NCBI GenBank assembly: GCA_016342355.1
Contig: JAEINP010000011.1
Coordinates: 1-64,000 of the forward strand
Length of the DNA stretch: 64,000 nt
Source: Desulfatibacillum sp.
Lineage (GTDB): Bacteria > Desulfobacterota > Desulfobacteria > Desulfobacterales > Desulfatibacillaceae
Direction of reading: 5' to 3'
Shown piece by piece: positions 43,952-50,869 of this stretch (its first letter is position 1; every line of letters begins with the position of its first letter). Below the pieces are notes generated by a model. The model did not search any database. It had not been told where the DNA came from and saw nothing but the letters and a program-made list of their open reading frames with translations. Both the position numbers and the translations under genes were made by a program.

Positions 43952-45100
43952 CTACACCCCCTTTCCCTGGATGAGCCTGAGAATTTTATAAATATCAGGA
44001 GGCGTGATGTACTCGCCGTCCACCCGGTTGGCCAGAAACACATTGTCGGGCTGGTCCACTGCCTTTTTTACTTCATGGAGTATCTGGCCCATGTTCATTT
44101 CCACCACAATGACGGATTTCTTTCCCACGCACCGGTCCCGCACGATCTCGGCCGGGAAGGGCCACAGGGTCTGGAGTTCCAAAAGCCCCAGTTTTTCCCC
44201 ACGCAGGCGGCGGTCCTTGACCACATGGAGGGCGGACCGGGCCGAGCAACCGTAGCTCACCATGATCCTTTCCGCATCCTCCAGGAAATATTCCTTGTAA
44301 CGGGCCAGCACATTCACCCGGTTTTCAATTTTATCATGGAGGTGGCGAATGAGGCCATGGACCATTTTGGGGTCCGAGGTGGGGAATCCCCACATATCGT
44401 GGTACAGCCCGGTTACGTTATACCGGTGTACGCCTCCGAAGTCGGACATGGGCAGGCGACCATCCTCCCGGGGAAGATAGGGGTGATAGTTCACCCCATC
44501 CCGGACCGAGGTCCTCAGCCTTTCCACCAGTGGCAATTCCCCCGGCTCGGGGATCTCCAGTTTTTCCCGCATATGCCCTATGGCCTCGTCCAGAAGCAGG
44601 ATAACAGGGGTCCGGTAGGTTTCGGCGATATTAAAGGCTTCCACGGTCATTTCAAAAACGTCCTGATGAGAAGAGGCGGTGAGGGCCACAATGGAATGGT
44701 CCCCATGGACTCCCCACCGGGCCTGCATCACATCTCCCTGGCCTCCGTGGGTGGGCAGACCGGTGGACGGGCCGCCCCGCATTACGTCCACGATCACGCA
44801 GGGGATTTCCGTCATGACCGCATAGCCCAGGCCTTCCTGCATCAGGGAGAAGCCGGGACCGCTGGTGGCTGTCATGACTTTGTGTCCTGTGAGGGACGCA
44901 CCAATAATGGCGCAGATAGAGGATATCTCGTCCTCCATCTGAATGAATTTGCCGCCCACGGCAGGCAGGCGCAGGGCCAGGCCTTCGGTTATTTCGCTGG
45001 ACGGGGTGATGGGATACCCGGCATAAAACTGGAGCCCTGCATACAGAGCCCCTTCCAGGCACGCTTCATTTCCTTGTACAAACTTGACCTGTCTGCTCAT
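43952..45100 (-). CDS. korA: 2-oxoacid:ferredoxin oxidoreductase alpha subunit
   Basis: The 382-aa alpha subunit that carries the pyrimidine-binding and CoA-interaction domains. FVQGNEACLEGALYAGLQFYAGYPITPSSEITEGLA at the start is the diagnostic GN-A-x-G-AG-x-YPITPSSE block. MEDEISSICAIIGASLTGHKVMTATSGPGFSLMQEGLGYAVMTEIPCVIVDVMRGGPSTGLPTHGGQGD continues it. Its ATG overlaps the korD stop by 4 bases. Confidence 0.93.
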   Translation of the reverse strand: MSRQVKFVQGNEACLEGALYAGLQFYAGYPITPSSEITEGLALRLPAVGGKFIQMEDEISSICAIIGASLTGHKVMTATSGPGFSLMQEGLGYAVMTEIPCVIVDVMRGGPSTGLPTHGGQGDVMQARWGVHGDHSIVALTASSHQDVFEMTVEAFNIAETYRTPVILLLDEAIGHMREKLEIPEPGELPLVERLRTSVRDGVNYHPYLPREDGRLPMSDFGGVHRYNVTGLYHDMWGFPTSDPKMVHGLIRHLHDKIENRVNVLARYKEYFLEDAERIMVSYGCSARSALHVVKDRRLRGEKLGLLELQTLWPFPAEIVRDRCVGKKSVIVVEMNMGQILHEVKKAVDQPDNVFLANRVDGEYITPPDIYKILRLIQGKGV

Positions 45101-45312
45101 TTTTCATCCGGCTCCGTGATGATTTCAATGGCAAGATCCGGGCAGCGTATCTCGCACAGTTTACAGGCAATACAGTCCTCGGGCCGCACAGCCACGGCTT
45201 TTTCCTCTGCGTCCAGCTCCAGGACCTTTTTGGGACACAATTCCACGCAAATTCCGCATCCCTTGCACCAGTCGCGGTTGATCCGGTGTTCCTTGAGTTT
45301 GGCTTTGCCCAT
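45097..45312 (-). CDS. korD: 2-oxoacid:ferredoxin oxidoreductase delta subunit (2x4Fe-4S ferredoxin)
   Basis: A 71-aa ferredoxin-like subunit with two clusters: CKGCGICVELCPKKV and CIACKLCEIRCPDLA. It passes electrons from the TPP site to soluble ferredoxin. It is first in the operon and is preceded by a promoter that overlaps a Fur-like palindrome. Confidence 0.93.
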   Translation of the reverse strand: MGKAKLKEHRINRDWCKGCGICVELCPKKVLELDAEEKAVAVRPEDCIACKLCEIRCPDLAIEIITEPDEK

Positions 45313-45363
45313 GTGGCGCTCCCATAAAAATATTATTGTTTAAACCGGGGCTTTTCTATTTAA

Positions 45364-45399
45364 TGATAATCTATATCATGGCGCGTCTGCTTAGGGCAA
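45364..45399 (-). promoter_or_regulatory. kor operon promoter overlapping a Fur-like palindrome
   Basis: Minus strand TTGCCC (45399-45394), 18 bases, TATAGA (45375-45370). TGATAATCTATATCA at 45364-45378 covers the -10 box and resembles the Fur 7-1-7 motif (TGATAAT-N-ATTATCA) with two mismatches. Iron control of an Fe-S-rich enzyme would make sense, but this is only a pattern match. Confidence 0.45.
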
Positions 45400-45409
45400 A
45401 CCCAAGGGG

Positions 45410-45470
45410 ACGCATTTTTCATTCCCTTTTGATTAAAAGGGTTGCATTGATGCGTGACGACTTGTATATT
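45410..45470 (+). promoter_or_regulatory. uspA-type promoter with nested palindrome
   Basis: TTGCAT (45442-45447), 17 bases, TATATT (45465-45470). Just upstream and overlapping are nested inverted repeats: ACGCAT/ATGCGT (45410-45415 and 45450-45455) enclosing CCCTTTT/AAAAGGG (45424-45430 and 45435-45441). The palindrome could be an operator for the stress protein gene. Confidence 0.55.
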
Positions 45471-45563
45471 TTTTCCCTATGAAATTAGTCAGGAAAAGGG
45501 TGCGCCATCATTCATTTGAGGGCTGTCCGTGTTCGCGGGCAGCGAGGGGGAGCTGACTACACA

Positions 45564-46082
45564 ATGAAATCCATTAAGAAAATCCTGTTTGTGACTGACC
45601 TTTCCGATCATGCGGCCCATGCTTACCAATATGCTGTCGCCATGGCCGAACGCTTTGGCGCGGGTATCGTGGTCCTGCATGTCCTGGAAGGCACCTCGTC
45701 GGTTAACGAGGAAGTACTTGGCAAGTGGATAGGCGCCAGGCGCATGTCCGAGCTAAAGGCCAAGGCCCGGGAAGAAGCCAGGGATCTCCTCATCGGGAAA
45801 AAGCGCCACGGCGTCATTGTCCAAGAGGCCCTGGAATGCTTTTGTTCGGAGGTTCAACAAGGGTGCGAGGAAGAGTCCCGGGTGTCCTCGGACGCCATTG
45901 TCATCACCGAAGGCAAAGTGGTGGACGGCATTCTGAATACGTGCAAAGAAACCGATTGCGACATGATCGTCATGGCCCATCCTGTGCGAAGGGTCATTGA
46001 TGAACCGCTTTTTGGAGCCACCACAAGGGGGGTGCTGAGAAAAAGCACCCATCCTGTTCTTTTGGTGCCGCCCCCGCAATAA
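45564..46082 (+). CDS. Universal stress protein (UspA family)
   Basis: A 172-aa single-domain UspA-fold protein. KSIKKILFVTDLSDHAAHAYQYAVAMAERFGAGIVVLHVLEG is the N-terminal strand-helix with the ATP-contacting Asp. The C-terminal CDMIVMAHPVRRVIDEPLFGATTRGVLRKSTHPVLLVPP keeps the G-x-T-x-R-x9-PVLLV tail, although the usual G-x2-G is altered. ATG 45564 has a GGGGGAG site somewhat far upstream. It lies 24 bases before an ACT-domain gene, and the pair ends at a terminator. Confidence 0.88.
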   Translation: MKSIKKILFVTDLSDHAAHAYQYAVAMAERFGAGIVVLHVLEGTSSVNEEVLGKWIGARRMSELKAKAREEARDLLIGKKRHGVIVQEALECFCSEVQQGCEEESRVSSDAIVITEGKVVDGILNTCKETDCDMIVMAHPVRRVIDEPLFGATTRGVLRKSTHPVLLVPPPQ

Positions 46083-46106
46083 CAAGTAATAAATTTGGAG
46101 GTTTTT

Positions 46107-46589
46107 ATGGTCAGGACCGAAATCAGGCTTTTCTTGCGAAATAAGCCGGGAGAACTGGGGCGTCTGTCCAATTTATTGGCGGATAACGGCATCAATGTAG
46201 ATGCCCTTACCATACAGGATGCTTCGGACTATGTGAGAGAACTTTTCAAGGCCCGGGGCAAGTCCATCCGACGGATAGCCTCGGCTTCCAATTACAACTC
46301 CATGCAAAAGGATTCCTTGGAATACGCCCTGATCCGGCTGGTAGTCAGTGATACGGACAAGGCCGTGGACTTGCTCTCCAGGGAAGAGTACCTCTTTGAT
46401 TTTATTCCGGTCATCGCCCTGGAAATGGACAACAAACCGGGAAGCCTTGCAGAATTCGCCAACACTCTGGGCGAGCAAGGGATAAATATACACTACGTGT
46501 ATGGGTCCGCAGTGCCGGGGACAGGCCAGGCCCTGTTTGTTTTTTGTCCTGAAGACATTGATCAGGCGATTAAGATTTTCAAGGAATGA
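46107..46589 (+). CDS. Tandem ACT-domain protein
   Basis: A 160-aa protein consisting of two ACT ligand-binding domains. The first is EIRLFLRNKPGELGRLSNLLADNGINVDALTIQD and the second is VIALEMDNKPGSLAEFANTLGEQGINIHYVYGSA. It has no catalytic domain, so it is probably a regulatory amino-acid sensor. ATG 46107 follows TTTGGAGG; a TTG at 46095 is too early for that site. It ends before the terminator at 46644. Confidence 0.85.
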   Translation: MVRTEIRLFLRNKPGELGRLSNLLADNGINVDALTIQDASDYVRELFKARGKSIRRIASASNYNSMQKDSLEYALIRLVVSDTDKAVDLLSREEYLFDFIPVIALEMDNKPGSLAEFANTLGEQGINIHYVYGSAVPGTGQALFVFCPEDIDQAIKIFKE

Positions 46590-46643
46590 TTGGGAAATAA
46601 GCACTGGTTACGATGTGCCAGGGGCCGGAATTGCTATCAGAAT

Positions 46644-46681
46644 AAAGGGCAGGGGGAGAAATCGCACCCCTGCCCTTTTTT
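46644..46681 (+). terminator. Rho-independent terminator after the ACT-domain gene
   Basis: AAAGGGCAGGGG (46644-46655) pairs with the CCCCTGCCCTTT segment at 46667-46678, then T residues. Confidence 0.9.
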
Positions 46682-46775
46682 GTTGGATTCAGAAACCCTG
46701 AGATGCCCAGGGAGGGCAGCACATTGTTTGGCAGGGAAACTCACGCGCCAATTCTATGGCAATTCGCCAAAAAAA

Positions 46776-47045
46776 TTAACGCCGTTTGGTACCCTTGCAA
46801 CGCATGGGCACCGTCTTGCCGTCCCGCTCCTCATAAACCTGGATGGCATGGATACCTGCACCTGCACTGGCCCCAAGCACAAAACTCACCAAAAAAACAT
46901 GCCCCTCCGCGCAAATGGTTTTTACCAGCCATCCGCTCAGTTCAGAGGGAAGTTTGTCCTCGTTGAGGATTTCAAAGCTCTCTGCAAAGGCGCTGCTTCC
47001 GGCCAGGTAAAACAGCACAACACAAAATACCAGGATCTTTTTCAT
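46776..47045 (-). CDS. Small exported protein of unknown function (89 aa)
   Basis: An 89-aa product with a signal peptide (KKILVFCVVLFYLAGSSAFA), cleaved near residue 21. The mature part of about 68 residues has one hydrophobic stretch (GHVFLVSFVLGASAGAGIHA), two cysteines and a very basic end (KGTKRR). A GGGGGTGAG site precedes the ATG. I do not recognise the family. It stands alone, divergent from the 108-aa gene at 47241. Confidence 0.6.
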   Translation of the reverse strand: MKKILVFCVVLFYLAGSSAFAESFEILNEDKLPSELSGWLVKTICAEGHVFLVSFVLGASAGAGIHAIQVYEERDGKTVPMRCKGTKRR

Positions 47046-47240
47046 AAACTCACCCCCACTTGATTATAATTATACGGAATTCCCTTCAGGCCAAGGATAG
47101 AAGACTCATGTTGCATGAAAAGCCTGCTTCTGTCAAGGCGCGATCCCTCCGTTTCTCAATCCGTTTGCCCAAACCCAAAAAATGGCATGAAGCCTGCAAG
47201 ATAAAATGCCCCATACCACAACTTAAAAAAGGAGTAGCGG

Positions 47241-47567
47241 ATGACACCAGGGGATATCCTGAAGAAATGCCATTCCCTATCTGTGGCCAAAACCCGGGAA
47301 ATGGGCGATGAATATGCGGAACTGGTCTTTTTCAGCAAGGACTTGGAAAAATGGGACGAGGTCCTATCCGAAGTGCTGGGGCCTGCGGAAAAGAAAAGGG
47401 ATGCCCGCCCTTCCAGGGAACAGCAGGGGCTGACTCGAAAGTTGGGCGGCGTTCGCCATGGACAGACCCTGTTCGCCAAAAAATGCGTCCAGGGCACCGT
47501 AGTGGCCATGTATTGGCCTTGGCGCGACAGGACCCACATCACTCTGAAACTGGGTCTGATTGCCTGA
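47241..47567 (+). CDS. Hypothetical protein (108 aa)
   Basis: AAAAAAGGAG lies just upstream of the ATG, a strong ribosome binding site. The product is mixed alpha/beta, rich in charged residues, and ends VVAMYWPWRDRTHITLKLGLIA. There is no signal peptide or cysteine cluster. I do not recognise it. It lies about 120 bases before the promoter of the cold-shock gene. Confidence 0.6.
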   Translation: MTPGDILKKCHSLSVAKTREMGDEYAELVFFSKDLEKWDEVLSEVLGPAEKKRDARPSREQQGLTRKLGGVRHGQTLFAKKCVQGTVVAMYWPWRDRTHITLKLGLIA

Positions 47568-47684
47568 GAAGGGAAAACCTGCAAAATACCATTATTATGG
47601 TGATTTCTGCTTGCAAAACGGAATCCGGTGATCAGGGTATGATTCGCCGTTTCAGGACCTCGCCACTCCCCGTGATAAAAAATC

Positions 47685-47713
47685 TTGAATGGATGAAAAA
47701 TTGGTGCTAAACT
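47685..47713 (+). promoter_or_regulatory. Promoter upstream of the cold-shock gene
   Basis: TTGAAT (47685-47690), 17 bases, TAAACT (47708-47713). It would give a leader of about 325 nt before the cold-shock start codon. Confidence 0.55.
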
Positions 47714-47719
47714 GCTACT

Positions 47720-48047
47720 ATGGTTGTGTATTCATGGCGGTAGCGCGTGTCTCTGCCCGAAACCTTCCAGGGCATATCCCATATATGCCTTCCCATCTGT
47801 TTTTAATGCAGCGTCCGGGTCTTCCACCGGGCCTTGGATTATAGAAGTCACTTGCCGGAAACTCTATTCCCGTTGGGAAATATATTATTGTAGGACCTCC
47901 TGTTCGCCCTGCCGGACGTGTTTGGGACGGACGCCCGAGGTTTATCATGCTGACAAGGTTTTTCGCCCTGAATCCTGTGGGCTGTTTTTGTGGATGAGTT
48001 AATCGTTTAACCCCTGTCAGAAGTACAATAGCCAAAGGAAGTTGATT
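47720..48047 (+). other. Long structured 5' leader of the cold-shock gene
   Basis: No convincing gene fits in this stretch. It holds several short inverted repeats, for example GGCATAT/ATATGCC near 47770 and TTCCC/GGGAA near 47870. Long leaders that refold with temperature are known for cspA in enterobacteria. A similar role here is inferred from position only. Confidence 0.4.
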
Positions 48048-48257
48048 ATGCCAGAGCATGAGATGGGAACGGTCAAGTGGTTTAACGACAAAAAGGGTTT
48101 TGGCTTTATTGAGCGCGAAGCAGGCGGGGATGTTTTCGTGCACTACAGCGCCATTGTGGGGTCCGGATTCCGGTCCCTTACCGAGGGACAGCGTGTGAAG
48201 TTCACCGTGGTGCAGGGGGCTAAGGGACCCGCAGCAGAAGAGGTGTCTTCCGAGTAA
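48048..48257 (+). CDS. Cold-shock-domain protein (CspA family)
   Basis: A 69-aa RNA-binding protein with the two ribonucleoprotein motifs: [16 protein letters not shown] (RNP1, KGFGFI) and DVFVHYSAI (RNP2, VFVHY). It melts RNA secondary structure. ATG 48048 has an AAAGGAAG site. It ends [12 protein letters not shown], as in many stand-alone Csp proteins. No terminator follows closely. Confidence 0.95.
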   Translation: MPEHEMGTVKWFNDKKGFGFIEREAGGDVFVHYSAIVGSGFRSLTEGQRVKFTVVQGAKGPAAEEVSSE

Positions 48258-48449
48258 CTATTTCCCCCCTTCCGCCTCTGGGGAACCGGATCAGTAGGGG
48301 CGGCGGGGAAGTCGTGTTTTTCAACCGGCCGGGTTTGATCTTCACTTGAGGGAGAGTGCGTTTATGGTCTGGAACGCACAGGGAGTTTTGCGCCCTGGCA
48401 TCCCAGCCCCGCCCCAGACTACTATATTCCTGAAAAAAATAGGCAGAGC

Positions 48450-48476
48450 TAAAGATTAGGCATAGAAAGCCGATAA
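48450..48476 (+). promoter_or_regulatory. Sigma-28 (FliA-type) promoter of a putative small RNA
   Basis: TAAAGATT (48450-48457), exactly 11 bases, GCCGATAA (48469-48476). This matches TAAAGTTT-N11-GCCGATAA in 15 of 16 positions. No coding frame with a ribosome binding site follows before the terminator at 48592. Confidence 0.75.
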
Positions 48477-48481
48477 TAATA

Positions 48482-48630
48482 ATGGACTGCGGGAAACCTG
48501 CCCCAATACGGTCCATCCTATTTCTTCGGGAAGCCCCTGGGAGTTTCTCCCCCCTTCCCCCGCACCTTATTCCGGGGGCTTCGTCATCCCTCCAATGAAT
48601 GGGCTTATGGCCTGTTCATTGGTTTTTTTT
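48482..48630 (+). ncRNA. Putative sigma-28-dependent small RNA of about 150 nt
   Basis: The segment runs from the expected start after the sigma-28 promoter to a strong terminator. Helices seen are ATGGAC/GTCCAT (48482-48516, with an inner GCGGG/CCTGC), GGGAG/CTCCC (48539-48551), CCCCCG/CGGGGG (48557-48578) and the terminator CCAATGAA/TTCATTGG (48592-48622) followed by eight T. Single-stranded C-rich stretches could pair with GGGG-type ribosome binding sites. GGA triplets also occur, so CsrA binding is an alternative. It lies between the cold-shock gene and the converging fabH-type gene. Confidence 0.6.
48592..48630 (+). terminator. Rho-independent terminator of the putative small RNA
   Basis: CCAATGAA (48592-48599) pairs with TTCATTGG (48615-48622), then eight T. 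Confidence 0.88.
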
Positions 48631-48770
48631 GCGCCAGAGTCTATAAAAATTCAGGAACCGTGCATAATAATGGGAAGATTATTTTCCATGGATGATGTGT
48701 GCTTGCCTTCCCTGGAAAACAAGGGATCCGGAGCCCTTCCAATGAATCTTCCTGATTGCTCAAGGCACTC

Positions 48771-49766
48771 CTACCACCGCATCAGGTTGGCGCCCCAAGT
48801 GAACCCGGCCCCAAAGCCCAGCATCATCAAAAGGTCTCCACGCTCCAACATTCCGGCCCGATAGGTCTCGTCCAACAAAAGCGGAATGGACGCCGCCGTG
48901 GTATTTCCGTAATTCTGCATATTATGGAGAAATTTTTCCCTGGGAATCCCCAACTTGTCAGCCACGATTTGGTTGATCCGCATGTTGGCCTGATGGGGGA
49001 TGAAATATTTGATATCCTCGGAGGTTACGTTCTGAGTCCTCAAGGTGTTTTCCACGGTTTCCACCAGTCTGGTGACGGCATGCTTGAAAACAGTTCTCCC
49101 GTCCATGATGGGATGAATATCCTTGTTGTCGATGGAAGCATGAGACATATAAGGCTTCCTGGACATGTCCCATATATCCAGGTACAAGGCCCGGGCATGT
49201 TTTCCGTCCGCGTGGAGCTCGGAATAAAGAAGGCCCCGGTTGGGGTCCTCGCAAGGAGAAACCACCACCGCTCCGGCGCCGTCCCCAAAAAGCACGGTCA
49301 CATCCCTGCCCGGAGTGGAAAAATCCAGGGCGCTGGAATGGACCTCGGCTCCTACCACCAAAATGTTTTTGTACTGCCCGGCTCGCACAAAAGCGTCTGC
49401 TATGGATAGGGAATACAGAAATCCCGTGCACTGGTTCCGGACATCCAGACACCCCTGTCCCTCCATGCCCAACTTGGCCTGCAGATAACACCCGGTTCCG
49501 GGGAAATGATAATCCGGTGAAAGGGTGGCGAAAATCAGAAAATCCACGTCCTGCATTGTTATCCCGGCGTCTTCCACGGCCCTTTTGCAGGCTTCCACCG
49601 CCAAGTCGGAACAAAAAACGCCATCCACAGCATACCGTCTTTCCTGGATTCCCGTCCTTGTTTGAATCCATTCATCGTCGGTATCCATAAACTGGGCCAG
49701 ATCATCATTGGTGATCACTGTGGGAGGCACATAACTCCCAATACCGGATATCACACTTCGAATCAT
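48771..49766 (-). CDS. 3-oxoacyl-ACP synthase III-like protein (FabH family)
   Basis: A 331-aa KAS III. The catalytic triad is Cys113 in DVRNQCTGFLYSL, His258 in FIPHQANMR and Asn288 in NYGNTTAAS. The family ending GAGFTWGANLMRW is present. GGAGG precedes the ATG. The motif around the nucleophile (R-N-Q-C-T-G-F) differs from the A-A-C-S-G-F of housekeeping FabH and resembles KAS III branches used in specialised metabolism. No other fatty-acid genes adjoin it. It may condense an unusual acyl starter. Confidence 0.88.
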   Translation of the reverse strand: MIRSVISGIGSYVPPTVITNDDLAQFMDTDDEWIQTRTGIQERRYAVDGVFCSDLAVEACKRAVEDAGITMQDVDFLIFATLSPDYHFPGTGCYLQAKLGMEGQGCLDVRNQCTGFLYSLSIADAFVRAGQYKNILVVGAEVHSSALDFSTPGRDVTVLFGDGAGAVVVSPCEDPNRGLLYSELHADGKHARALYLDIWDMSRKPYMSHASIDNKDIHPIMDGRTVFKHAVTRLVETVENTLRTQNVTSEDIKYFIPHQANMRINQIVADKLGIPREKFLHNMQNYGNTTAASIPLLLDETYRAGMLERGDLLMMLGFGAGFTWGANLMRW

Positions 49767-49988
49767 TTATTTTGTCCTCCGAATAAAAACAGACACGAGC
49801 ACGTGCAGACAGGCCTTTGTTAAACCCTGTTTAAAAAAAGGCAGGGCTCTTGTCAATGAACTTAGTATGGAAACAAGCGGGCGCCGCGGCGTTTTGATAG
49901 TCCCGGAAGACAGGATTTTTTCCTGCCAATCAAGACATGCCTCCCTGAAAATCATCACATCATAACCGCCATTTCGCCAATTTTTACC

Positions 49989-50015
49989 TAAAGTTTTTCC
50001 ATGAAAAGCCGAAAA
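49989..50015 (+). promoter_or_regulatory. Sigma-28 (FliA-type) promoter upstream of the GEMM riboswitch
   Basis: TAAAGTTT (49989-49996), exactly 11 bases, GCCGAAAA (50008-50015): 15 of 16 positions of the sigma-28 consensus. It lies about 95 bases before the riboswitch and 195 before the ATG at 50211, and nothing else is encoded between. Confidence 0.75.
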
Positions 50016-50111
50016 ATACTTAAGACATAACCAATGGATCTTTGACAACAAGCGAGGAATACACTCGGAAAGCTCCTTTTTGAACAGCGCCGTCATGCTG
50101 TTTTTAGTTCT

Positions 50112-50181
50112 CATTGCCAAACCTGTTGCAAAACAGGGACGGAAAGCCACGGGTCCGCGCCTGCGGATAGCCGGGTTACCT
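50112..50181 (+). promoter_or_regulatory. GEMM-I (cyclic-di-GMP class I) riboswitch
   Basis: The conserved core reads GCCAAACC, a hairpin CCTGTT-GCAA-AACAGG with a GNRA tetraloop, GGACGGAAAGCCACGGGTC, a second stem CCGC/GCGG, then GATAGCC and GGGTTACC. All GEMM-I landmarks, including tetraloop receptor and binding-site A residues, are in order. By eye, the base at the position equivalent to G20 of the Vibrio Vc2 RNA is G, which favours cyclic-di-GMP over cyclic-GMP-AMP. A small hairpin GCAGGT/ACCTGC lies between the aptamer and the AAAGGGG ribosome binding site and may be the expression platform. Confidence 0.85.
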
Positions 50182-50210
50182 GCAGGTGCAACCTGCTGAA
50201 AGGGGACATC

Positions 50211-50567
50211 ATGAAGAAAATGGTAGTTTTGATCACAATTATTTTTGTCGTAATAGGGTGTGTGCCGACAATGGCCCAAATGGTGGAACTGGGTGACTCC
50301 GAATTGGAATTGATCACCGGCCAGGCTTCGAGTATCGGTGTCCCCCAAACCTTTGCAGGCGTGGACACCAGCCAGGTTAGATACAACATCCAAATGGATT
50401 CCCTGGACATGGATACCCTTGCCCAAGGTCTCCAAGGTTCGGAATTTGAAATGGCCAGGACCATCATCACCATCGATTCCATTTCCACCCATTCCATGTT
50501 CGGACAAGTGGAAGCCAGGGGTATCACGGTGGATATGGAAGCCGGCACCACAGTGCGCTTTTTTTAA
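50211..50567 (+). CDS. Small exported protein with ELxxITGQA motif
   Basis: A 118-aa protein. A signal peptide (KKMVVLITIIFVVIGCVPTMA) ends near residue 22. The mature start MVELGDSELELITGQASS matches the L-x-D-S-E-L-x2-I-T-G-Q-A pattern seen at the start of mature parts of many small exported proteobacterial proteins of unknown function. The rest is acidic, threonine- and serine-rich and probably beta-structured. AAAGGGG precedes the ATG. Control by a sigma-28 promoter and a cyclic-di-GMP riboswitch points to a role at the cell surface in motility or attachment. This is inference from regulation only. Confidence 0.75.
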   Translation: MKKMVVLITIIFVVIGCVPTMAQMVELGDSELELITGQASSIGVPQTFAGVDTSQVRYNIQMDSLDMDTLAQGLQGSEFEMARTIITIDSISTHSMFGQVEARGITVDMEAGTTVRFF

Positions 50568-50869
50568 CATATGAGACGGTGCGGCAGTCTGACGGTGCTG
50601 TTGAGAAAGGATTTTTTCCGGGAATTTCATCCTATATAACAGCTTTATATTATATTAAAAATATAAAAAAATTAATAATTTAAGATAGTTATAGCTATGG
50701 TCAGGGGGCACGGGTTTTGCATCCCTAAAAAACGCCGAATCTGCCCATGTTTGGCGGGGGAACCAAACGCCGGCCAAGATCGTTAATGCAGAACCTCCAT
50801 TTTTCACCATAATCCCGGCCAAAACTCCCCCAGGCATATTTCAATAAGAGAATCCGGAAGGACAGACCC
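50568..50869. other. Gene-free AT-rich stretch with a fragment resembling part of a ydaO (c-di-AMP) riboswitch
   Basis: Bases 50640-50695 are very AT-rich. At 50733-50765 the plus strand reads ACGCCGAATCTGCC, a short loop, then GGCGGGGGAACCA. This resembles the first part of the ydaO aptamer. The later conserved parts (a GGGGTGAATC-like block and a GACAGCTAAC-like block) are not found. It may be a remnant or chance similarity. Confidence 0.25.

Noticed and set aside
43631-45343. Plus-strand frame of 570 codons across korA/korB
   Set aside because: Antisense to korA, korB and korD, which carry diagnostic motifs and coupled starts.
46590-47063. Plus-strand frame of 157 codons after the ACT-domain gene
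   Set aside because: It runs through the terminator at 46644 and opposes the small exported-protein gene, which has a signal peptide and a good ribosome binding site.
47724-48002. Plus-strand frame of 92 codons in the cold-shock leader
   Set aside because: No ribosome binding site and an atypical Cys/Trp/Ser-rich composition; better explained as leader RNA.
48595-48864. Plus-strand frame of 89 codons
   Set aside because: Its start lies inside the terminator hairpin of the putative small RNA and its end overlaps fabH antisense.
49767-50630. Minus-strand frame of 287 codons upstream of the fabH-type gene
   Set aside because: It overlaps the riboswitch and the exported-protein gene on the other strand, is rich in His and Gly as antisense frames are, and has no ribosome binding site.
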